A stretch of DNA of 64,000 bases, from positions 1-64,000 of the forward strand of contig JAJEDJ010000034.1 of assembly GCA_022821545.1 (NCBI GenBank). The letters run 5' to 3'. The notes below the pieces were generated by a model, which saw nothing but the letters and a program-made list of their open reading frames with translations, had not been told where the DNA came from and made no database searches. The stretch's first letter is position 1. The number at the start of each line of letters is the position of its first letter. Below, one piece after another: positions 54,322-61,139 of this stretch. Source of the DNA: Caldilineaceae bacterium (lineage in GTDB: Bacteria; Chloroflexota; Anaerolineae; Caldilineales; Caldilineaceae). Position numbers and translations under genes: made by a program.

Positions 54322-55213
54322 ACAGGAGGTCCACTGCCAGGTTGACCAGGGATACGGAGACGGCCAGTACGATCACGGAGGCCTGCAGGGCCGGAAGATC
54401 GCGAAAAACCAGGGCGTCATAGGCGTACTTGCCAATGCCGGGCCACGCGAAAACGACCTCGATTATCGGGATGCCCCCAAGCAAACGTACGAAGTCGGTG
54501 CCGATGGTGGTTACGATTGGAATCAGCGCATTGGGGAGAACATGCCGCCGGATGACCAGTACGCCCCTCAACCCCTTGGCGCGTGCCGTGCGAATGTAGT
54601 CCTCCCCCAGGACCTCGATCAGGGCGGCGCGCGTGATTCTGGCCAGGAGACCCAGCGAAGGCAATGCCAGGGTAACGGCGGGCAGCACGACAAACTGGTC
54701 GAAGCCGGAGCCGTATCCGGAGGGAGGTAGGAGCCGCAGAAAAACCGCGAAAACGATCTGCAGCATCAGGGCCAGCCAGAAGAGCGGAAAGGAAAGATTC
54801 AATGCCGCTATCGTCATGATCAGACGGTCGGCCCAGCCGTTGCGGTGCGTGGCCGCGACGATACCCAGCCAGATGCCCAGGAGCGCGCTCGTAACTTCGG
54901 CGGCCAGCGCCAGCTGCACCGTCTTGGGAAAAACTTCCAGGAGATCTCCGAGGATCGGGCGGCGCGACTGGTAGGATCGTCCGAACTCGCCTCTCGCCAG
55001 GTCCCACAGATTGTCCAGGTACTGGACCCAGAGGGGGCGGTCGAATCCCATCTCCTCCCGGATCGTTTCAACCACGTCGGGGTTGGCGAAAGGGCCGGCC
55101 ATCATGCGGGCGGGGTCTCCCGGCAGAATGTTCAGCAGGGCAAACAGAACGGTGACCAGCCCGATGAGAATGGGGATGAACTGTAGGAGGCGTCGAACCG
55201 TATAACCGAGCAT
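54287..55213 (-). CDS. Peptide/nickel-type ABC transporter permease (DppB type), cassette D
   Basis: A 308-residue permease starting MLGYTVRRLLQFIPILIGLVTV, with FGRSYQSRRPI and the EAA-like loop VLGEDYIRTARAKGLRGVLV. It forms the pore with the DppC-type partner. It follows the PhyH gene (104-bp gap), an unusual place, since the binding protein normally directly precedes the permease. Confidence 0.93.
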   Translation of the reverse strand: MLGYTVRRLLQFIPILIGLVTVLFALLNILPGDPARMMAGPFANPDVVETIREEMGFDRPLWVQYLDNLWDLARGEFGRSYQSRRPILGDLLEVFPKTVQLALAAEVTSALLGIWLGIVAATHRNGWADRLIMTIAALNLSFPLFWLALMLQIVFAVFLRLLPPSGYGSGFDQFVVLPAVTLALPSLGLLARITRAALIEVLGEDYIRTARAKGLRGVLVIRRHVLPNALIPIVTTIGTDFVRLLGGIPIIEVVFAWPGIGKYAYDALVFRDLPALQASVIVLAVSVSLVNLAVDLLYAFINPRIRYV

Positions 55214-55317
55214 GGGGGGCAGCGGCGGCCTTAGTGAAGGTTTCTCGCACGCCTGGCGCGGACCCGGGAAACAGGTACGCGATTACCGGTGTTCCGAAAA
55301 CAGCGGCGGACGTCTTT

Positions 55318-56445
55318 TCAGAGGCCGAGGTCTTTCAAATTGTAATTCCTGAGAATGCTTGCCCGTGTCCCCTCGCTCCAGCGGTTGGCCTCTTCCTCGC
55401 CGGCCAGGGGCTGGTAAACGTAGCGATCTTCGTGAGGAAAGCGCTGGTGGCGTGCGTCGATTGCGAGCGCGATCACCCGTGAGCGTTCGCGGACCCGTTC
55501 CTCGTCGTAGACGACCTCCTGGCCTCCGTGAACTGTTCGAACATTGAGGACGCAACTGCGGCGGTGAAAGCCGAAATTGATCGTGATTCTCCTGTCCGGC
55601 GACGTATTGGCGAAAGAGGCGTGCAGGGCCTGCCGGTTGGACATGACGACGTCGCCCGGCTCGCAGACCATCGGCACCGCTCCGGGTAGCCGGTCCGAGC
55701 CGTTCTCTTCTACCAATCCCTTGATGTCGGATTTGCCCTCTTTGTGCGAGCCGGGAAGCAGCCAGACGCCGTTCTCGGCAGTACTCCCGTACAGCTGCGC
55801 CATAAAGTTGAAACCGTGTGAGCCCTCGTCCAGGTCGGGGCTGTCCCAATGGGTGGTTCCGTCGTGGTGCCAGGCGACCGACGGGCCAAGACCGGCGCGC
55901 TTCACGATGACCGATTCGGTGAATGGCGTAAAGTCCGGGCCGTTGATGCTTGCTGCGATCGCCAGCAGTTGCGGATGACCGTAGAGCCTGAGGCAAGAAT
56001 CCATGATCTGGAGGGGGCTGCCGATACTGTTTATGACATAGTCGGGGGCATCGGCAGGCGGCGCCGGCTCGCTCATCTTGGCTGGGTGGCGTCCGCTGAC
56101 CAGGTCCGTGCCGCCGTAGGGATCGCTCAGCGGCTTGGCGAAGCGGAACGTAGGCCGGGCCAGGTCGCTGCCAAGTGCAGGGCGGCCCTGCGCGTCTACC
56201 ACGGCGTCCTTCGTGTACGGCGCCCGCTCGAAGGCCTGCTCCATGTCCGCGCGCAGGTCTTCGAGCTCCTCTGCGCTCAGCGCGCCCTCCAGAACGTAGA
56301 AACCGCAGCGCCAGTAAGCGTCCAGGATCTCCTGGTCGAGCGTGCCGTCGTCGTTGAACCGGATCGGCCCTCGGTTTCCCAATTCAAAGGCTTTGCGCCC
56401 TCCTTCGCGGACGTAGCTCTCCAGTGTCCCCGTATTCCCGTCCAT
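55318..56445 (-). CDS. Phytanoyl-CoA dioxygenase (PhyH) family protein, cassette D (second)
   Basis: A 375-residue Fe(II)/2-oxoglutarate oxygenase, the largest PhyH in the window. Iron ligands: AWHHDGTTHW (His193, Asp195) and RQALHASF (His275), with Arg285 or Arg286 for 2-oxoglutarate. The core has NGVWLLPGSHKEG. ATG 56445 is fixed by AAGGAGG just upstream; a 16-bp hairpin sits immediately 5' of that site. It lies between the binding-protein and permease genes. Confidence 0.93.
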   Translation of the reverse strand: MDGNTGTLESYVREGGRKAFELGNRGPIRFNDDGTLDQEILDAYWRCGFYVLEGALSAEELEDLRADMEQAFERAPYTKDAVVDAQGRPALGSDLARPTFRFAKPLSDPYGGTDLVSGRHPAKMSEPAPPADAPDYVINSIGSPLQIMDSCLRLYGHPQLLAIAASINGPDFTPFTESVIVKRAGLGPSVAWHHDGTTHWDSPDLDEGSHGFNFMAQLYGSTAENGVWLLPGSHKEGKSDIKGLVEENGSDRLPGAVPMVCEPGDVVMSNRQALHASFANTSPDRRITINFGFHRRSCVLNVRTVHGGQEVVYDEERVRERSRVIALAIDARHQRFPHEDRYVYQPLAGEEEANRWSEGTRASILRNYNLKDLGL

Positions 56446-56465
56446 TCCTGCCTCCTTGTGACCCG

Positions 56466-56508
56466 GTGCGCCGCACGCGTACCTGGTTCCGATACGCGTG
56501 CGGCGCAC
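56466..56508 (-). promoter_or_regulatory. Perfect 16-bp intergenic hairpin after binding-protein gene
   Basis: GTGCGCCGCACGCGTA (56466-56481) pairs completely with TACGCGTGCGGCGCAC (56493-56508) over an 11-nt loop. It lies 111 bp after the binding-protein stop and just upstream of the AAGGAGG site of the PhyH gene (a gap of about 7-10 bp). No T-tract in the direction of transcription. Confidence 0.85.
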
Positions 56509-56619
56509 TGGTTTGCTGTTCTGGCGTCTCGCTCAAGACCATTCATTTGAGCTGCGCCTGGCGAACTCTGCAATGAGAAGGGACGCCGGACGCGTGGCGC
56601 CGGTTGTCTGCTTGCCCGC

Positions 56620-58278
56620 CTACTCGGTTACCCAGACCCGGTGAAACATGTGCGTATCCATCGGCGACGGAACATAGTTCTGCACGCGAGGCGTCGATAC
56701 GTCGACATAGATATTGTGGGTCAGCGGAATGTAAGGCAGGTCTTCGGCGAACTGGGCGTCCACCTCCTGGTAGAGACGGGCGCGTTCGGCGTCGTCGATA
56801 GTGGCGCGGGCGGTGGCGATATTGGCGTCCACGTCGGCGTTTTCGTAGCGCGCGTAGTTTCCGCCGCCGCCGAGATTGTCGGAGTGCATGAGCGGAAAGT
56901 AGAAGCCGTCAGGGTCGGCGTAGTCGGTCACCCGGTACATCCAGGCGAGGTCGTAGCTGCCCGACTCCAGCGCTTCCATGTAGGGCCCGAACTCCGTCGG
57001 TTTAATCTCGATGTTGATGCCGATCTCTTTCAGGTTGGCCTGGTAGATTTCCAGCAGCTTGATCAGGTTGCCCCAGGGCGGCAGAATGACGTCGAATGTC
57101 CCGGGTACACCGTCTGCAAATCCGGCCTCGGCCATTAGCGCCTTTGCCGCATCGAGGTTGGTTGGGTAGTTCAGGACCGCGGCCTCATCGTATCCAAGCA
57201 GCCCGGGAGGAAGCAGGCCCTGGGCGACGTTCGCGCGTCCTTGCAGGCTGGCGATGATGGCATCCAGGTCGAGAGCGTAGCGGACGGCCTGCCGCAATTT
57301 GGGATTGGTTCCGAACGGTTCGTTGTCAAGGTTGACGGCTATGAAGTCAGTGTGGAAAGTCTCTGCCCAGCCCAGCTTTTCCTTGTAGACCGGGTCGGTG
57401 CTGAACCTATCCCAATGCGCCGGTGGAACCCAGGCCATGTCCAGTCGCCCGGCGTCCAGTTCTACGATGCGCGTGTTTTCGTCGCCAATGAAGCGGAACA
57501 TGACCGCATCCAGGTAGGGGCGTCCGTTCCAGTACTCTTCAAAGGCGTTGAGTGTTACATCCTGGTTGAGATTCCACTCGCCCAAAGAGAACGGGCCGGC
57601 GGCGACGACATTCTGGCCGAAGTCTTCACCCCACTTTTCGACCTCTTCCTGCGGAACGACGGCCAGGTTGATGCTGGCCAGCATTGCCTTGAACGGAGCC
57701 AGCGGTTCGGCCAGCTCGATTTCCAGCGTCCCGGCGTCAACCACTCTGATGCCGCTGACTTCGTCGGCGGAACCGTCCTGAAACGCCTCTGCGCCGACGA
57801 TGATCGAGAGCATCCAGGCCTTGGGGCTCCTGGTTTCCGGATTCAGAACGCGTTCAAAGCTGTACTTGAAGTCGTCCGCCGTGATTTCGCGGCCGTTGTG
57901 GAACTTCGCGCCCGCGCGCAGGTTGAATGTCCAGGTCTTGCCGTCCTCAGACACTTCAAAGCTCTCGGCGATGGCCGGTTCGATCTCGCGGCCATCCGGC
58001 GAGAGGCGGAAGAGACCTTCAAGCAGATTGGGAGCGATAACCCCTTGGTCCCAACCGGCGATGGCGGCAGGATCAAAGCTCTTCGGATCGGATGAGACAA
58101 AGCCGGCCACGACGCCGCCCATTCTCGGCCCTTCAGCCTCCCCCGATTCAGCTGTCATCGAGTCGTCGGCCGGGGCGGACTCGGTCGAAGCCGCAGGCGC
58201 GGGAACACAGGCGATCAAAAGCGACGCCAGTAGAACAAGACAAAGTGCCAGCTTCGTCACATGCTTCATTGACTTCAT
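56620..58278 (-). CDS. Peptide-type ABC transporter substrate-binding lipoprotein, cassette D
   Basis: A 552-residue SBP family 5 protein. The signal peptide MKHVTKLALCLVLLASLLIAC (after MKS) ends in a lipobox, followed by an Ala/Ser/Asp-rich tether. The SBP5 core appears as TWTFNLRAGAKFHNGREITADDFKYSFERVL and LRQAVRYALDLDAII. ATG 58278 is chosen because GAGGAG lies 8 bp upstream; longer frames run into the 18-19-bp repeat. The ligand is not deducible (peptide, opine or oligosaccharide). Confidence 0.93.
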   Translation of the reverse strand: MKSMKHVTKLALCLVLLASLLIACVPAPAASTESAPADDSMTAESGEAEGPRMGGVVAGFVSSDPKSFDPAAIAGWDQGVIAPNLLEGLFRLSPDGREIEPAIAESFEVSEDGKTWTFNLRAGAKFHNGREITADDFKYSFERVLNPETRSPKAWMLSIIVGAEAFQDGSADEVSGIRVVDAGTLEIELAEPLAPFKAMLASINLAVVPQEEVEKWGEDFGQNVVAAGPFSLGEWNLNQDVTLNAFEEYWNGRPYLDAVMFRFIGDENTRIVELDAGRLDMAWVPPAHWDRFSTDPVYKEKLGWAETFHTDFIAVNLDNEPFGTNPKLRQAVRYALDLDAIIASLQGRANVAQGLLPPGLLGYDEAAVLNYPTNLDAAKALMAEAGFADGVPGTFDVILPPWGNLIKLLEIYQANLKEIGINIEIKPTEFGPYMEALESGSYDLAWMYRVTDYADPDGFYFPLMHSDNLGGGGNYARYENADVDANIATARATIDDAERARLYQEVDAQFAEDLPYIPLTHNIYVDVSTPRVQNYVPSPMDTHMFHRVWVTE

Positions 58279-58293
58279 TGCTTTCTCCTCAAT

Positions 58294-58349
58294 GTGTGTG
58301 GATTCGGTCAGAGTGGTGGATTCGGACACAGTGTGTGGATTCGGACAAC
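58294..58349. repeat. 18-19-bp tandem repeat, three copies
   Basis: Units at 58294, 58313 and 58331 share GTGGATTCGG (e.g. GTGTGTGGATTCGGTCAGA). Lengths are 19, 18 and 19 bp. The array lies just upstream of the cassette D binding-protein gene. Confidence 0.87.
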
Positions 58350-58398
58350 CGTCCCGTCCCTTATGCTGCGCCAAAGTTATCAAATCGACATTTCGATG

Positions 58399-59457
58399 TC
58401 AAGCGTCCAAATCCTGGCGTCCGCGGCGCCCCCGCAGAAGCTGCAACCTCGAATGTGCCTGGTCCGCGCCAACATTAAGGGCGTGAAGGACGCCGAAATC
58501 CTCAATAATGAAAGATGCCGAGACGGCCCCGTAAAGGGCGGCCTGACCGGGGTCTTGGGTCTGGGCCATCCCGACCAGAAAGCCGCCGCAGAAAGCGTCG
58601 CCGGCCCCGGTAGGATCGACGGCCTCGGTCGGGTACGTCGGGATCTGAATCCAGTCCGCCTCCCCTCGCAGAAGCAGCCGCAAACCGCGGGCGCCCATCT
58701 TGACGCCGACTCCGTTCGGACCCAACGCCAGCAGGCGCCGCGCTGCCTCGAAAACGTGTCCCCCTTCCCCCCCGCCGTCCTCTTCGGCAGAGAAAACGGC
58801 GTCGGCATGGATAGTCAGTTCCTCAATGCTGGGCAACAGGTAGTCGATGTTCCTGAGAAGGGCGAAGTCTACCTCGCCCTCCTTGTCCCAGTCCCACCAG
58901 GGCCAGTCGAAGCTGATGACGACCTGGTCCCCTCGCAGCTCCTTGAGAAAGCTGGCGTTGGCGCGGCTGCAGGGTAGCGGTCCCGGGGCCAGATGGACGT
59001 GTGATGATCTGCCGGCTATGTCGGCAAATTGCGTGAGGTCAGGGCAGAAACTGGGCCAGATGCGGCGGTGGAGCGGGCTGCCCGTGTCGGTGTACTCGCT
59101 TTCGAGGTCGATGATTTCGCCGGCATGGGCAGGCAGGAGGTCGCGTGCCTCTTCGATGCGATCGGTGCGGCTGCCGTCGGCAAAATAGAATGCGCGCGAG
59201 CGCAGCAGGTGTGGATCTGGAATTTCGGTTATGCCCGACACGTCGATGCCTGCGCCGGCCAGCTGGTCCAGCCACGTTGTGGGATAGTCGGAACCGACCA
59301 CGCTGACCAGGCTGACGTGGACGCCCCACAGGCGCATCCCGGCGGCCGCATAGACCGCGTTGCCGCCAAGCTGACGCGGCGAGATCTGCCCGTCGGGGGT
59401 GACCACGTCGTCCAGTGTGCAGTTGCCCACCGCAAGAAAAGAGCCGGCTGCGCTCAC
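58399..59457 (-). CDS. PfkB family carbohydrate/nucleoside kinase
   Basis: A 352-residue ribokinase-fold protein. ISPRQLGGNAVYAAAGMRLWG is the substrate-side Gly motif (usually GGAxxN), and DPTGAGDAFCGGFL is the PfkB signature 2 with the catalytic Asp. In between, two stretches of about 30 residues are insertions relative to typical ribokinase (total usually about 310). GTG 59457 is the assigned start; the ribosome binding site is weak. It would phosphorylate an imported sugar or nucleoside in cassette D. Confidence 0.9.
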   Translation of the reverse strand: MSAAGSFLAVGNCTLDDVVTPDGQISPRQLGGNAVYAAAGMRLWGVHVSLVSVVGSDYPTTWLDQLAGAGIDVSGITEIPDPHLLRSRAFYFADGSRTDRIEEARDLLPAHAGEIIDLESEYTDTGSPLHRRIWPSFCPDLTQFADIAGRSSHVHLAPGPLPCSRANASFLKELRGDQVVISFDWPWWDWDKEGEVDFALLRNIDYLLPSIEELTIHADAVFSAEEDGGGEGGHVFEAARRLLALGPNGVGVKMGARGLRLLLRGEADWIQIPTYPTEAVDPTGAGDAFCGGFLVGMAQTQDPGQAALYGAVSASFIIEDFGVLHALNVGADQAHSRLQLLRGRRGRQDLDA

Positions 59458-59559
59458 TGGCTCACATTCCCGCGGCGGTTTTCTATCGTCATGAGTCGCG
59501 TCTGCTTCCGGTCCATGTCATGCTGTCTGCCGGGATCCGAATTGCAGTCCGTCGTCGCG

Positions 59560-60357
59560 TCAGAACCGCATACGCAGCATGGGATGGCTGAAGTTGACTG
59601 GAATCGTCTCGCCTGTGCGCGCCGACTTTGTCCCCGGCGTCATGAAATGGATGGCCAGGGCCCGGCGCTGGCGATCGGTCGTGTTCGGCGCAGTGCGGTG
59701 CAGGGTCTGGCAGTGGTGGAGCGTTATGCCGCCGGCCGGCAGGTCGCCCACGACTGCCTCGTTGTCGTCGACCAGTTTGCCCATGTCCAGCAGGACGTCG
59801 CTGCCTTGAGCCTGGTCGTGCATCATGGGACGCAGATGCGAGCCGGGAATGAACTGCATGGCGCCGTTGTCCAATTCCACGTCGTCGAGAGTGAGCCAGC
59901 AGCTGACCAGGTTCGGAGGCAGGCACCTCCAATAGGCGTTGTCCTGGTGCCAGAAGATCGGTCCCCCGTGGTGCGGCGGTTTGTACAGGCCCTGGTTGTG
60001 GAACAGCTGGATGTTTGGTCCGATTACGTCTTCGATGATGTCCAGAATGCCCTGATGGTAGATGAGCTTGTGGAACTGGACGTTGTGCTCGGAAATCTGC
60101 ATGAATTGGAGCATCTCCTGCTCCCCTTCTTCATCGTGATCATGATCATCTTCGAAGACGGCCAGGTTCCGCACCGGCCGGTCTCCGCTGCGCCCGAGAG
60201 CGAACTCTTCGTCATACTCGCCCCGCATTTCCTCGATGAGATCGTCTTCGAGTACTTTGCCTACGACCAGGAAGCCGTTTTCCCAGAAACTGGCAACCTG
60301 CGCTTGGGTCAGGACATTGAATCCGCTCTCCTGTTCGGCTGTTTCTGTCGACTGCAT
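59560..60357 (-). CDS. Phytanoyl-CoA dioxygenase (PhyH) family protein, cassette D (first)
   Basis: A 265-residue Fe(II)/2-oxoglutarate oxygenase. Iron ligands: FWHQDNAYW (His137, Asp139) and CQTLHRTAP (His220), with Arg231 for 2-oxoglutarate; LDNGAMQFIPGSHLRP is the core. A His/Asp/Glu-rich loop (VFEDDHDHDEEGEQE, about 67-81) is unusual and may be flexible or metal-binding. AAGGAG lies 8-9 bp before ATG 60357. It is the promoter-proximal gene of cassette D. Confidence 0.92.
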   Translation of the reverse strand: MQSTETAEQESGFNVLTQAQVASFWENGFLVVGKVLEDDLIEEMRGEYDEEFALGRSGDRPVRNLAVFEDDHDHDEEGEQEMLQFMQISEHNVQFHKLIYHQGILDIIEDVIGPNIQLFHNQGLYKPPHHGGPIFWHQDNAYWRCLPPNLVSCWLTLDDVELDNGAMQFIPGSHLRPMMHDQAQGSDVLLDMGKLVDDNEAVVGDLPAGGITLHHCQTLHRTAPNTTDRQRRALAIHFMTPGTKSARTGETIPVNFSHPMLRMRF

Positions 60358-60372
60358 CTAAAGGTTCTCCTT

Positions 60373-60402
60373 ATTCTGGATGTCTGCATTCTGGATGCCT
60401 GC
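60373..60402. repeat. 15-bp tandem duplication
   Basis: ATTCTGGATGTCTGC is followed directly by ATTCTGGATGCCTGC (14 of 15 identical), just upstream of the PhyH gene that ends at 60357. Confidence 0.82.
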
Positions 60403-60498
60403 CAAGTGCGGCAAACGGGTCAGCGGTTCGGCAAAACTCAGGTGTGCTGCCTAGCGGTGAGAACCAAATGCCGGCCTGCGTCCCCTCTCGCGCCGTTC

Positions 60499-60738
60499 TC
60501 AGCCCTTGATTCCCGTAATGACAATACCTTGAATGAAATAGCGCTGCGTAAGGAAGAATATCCCGATTGGAATCAAAGTGGAAACGATCGTCATGGCCAT
60601 CAGGAACTGGATATCGATCTGGGCGCGGCCAATGAAGCGGTGCAGACCCAGGGTGATCGGGAACAGTTTTGGCGAGTCGAGATAGATCAGTGGAGTGAAA
60701 AACTCATTCCAGGCCCATAAGCTCCCATCGATCTGCCT
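60499..60738 (-). pseudogene. 3' fragment of a MalG-type sugar ABC permease gene
   Basis: Reverse translation from 60717 down to the TGA at 60499 gives WAWNEFFTPLIYLDSP, KLFPITLGLHRFIG and FFLTQRYFIQGIVITGIKG, the C-terminal about 73 residues of a MalG-type permease. The upstream 200 residues, including most helices, are missing and there is no start codon. In frame just before it reads R-Q-I-D-G-S-L, and an IDG is the mark of the EAA loop that normally lies about 30 residues further upstream, so an internal deletion may also have occurred. That last point is inference. It is a relic of a lost sugar importer. Confidence 0.75.
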
Positions 60739-61139
60739 CCTTGGATTTGGAACTCCAGTTGCCGAAAGGGATTATCAGGCTTCAAGGGAATCTCCGGACC
60801 GGTCCTGAGGGTCGAGCGAGCGCTATTCCTTTTTCAATTCGTACTGCCAGGTGTCGGGTCTATTGGAGGAATTCAGCACGGCCGTAAACACCGTCCCGAT
60901 AGGACGAATGCAGCCGGCCAAAGTGTGTCGCATCTATCGCTGGAATGCGAGTACGAATTCTACTACGGCGGATCGGGATGGGCAAACACATTTCGACGAC
61001 CTGGAGCGGGCGCCGCCGGTGGGCAGCTTAGTGCTCCGGTCCGACTTCGCGGCCCAATCGGACTTTCCCGCAGAGAGACGACTCAGGAGAGAATGATCCC
61101 GCCGATACTAATGCCAGACTTGGCTGGAGGAAGAACAAT
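60739..61139. other. Gene-free region, possibly decayed coding sequence
   Basis: About 400 bp between the permease remnant and the DMFase-like gene. No convincing ORF, RNA or promoter was found. A plus-strand segment near 60940-60985 reads L-E-C-E-Y-E-F-Y-Y-G-G-S-G, protein-like but without start, length or family support. Together with the adjacent permease fragment, the stretch could be eroded former operon DNA. Confidence 0.35.

Noticed and set aside
60851-61096. 81-codon plus-strand frame in the gap near 61 kb
   Set aside because: No ribosome binding site, no recognisable domain, and it lies beside a permease relic; treated as non-coding or decayed.
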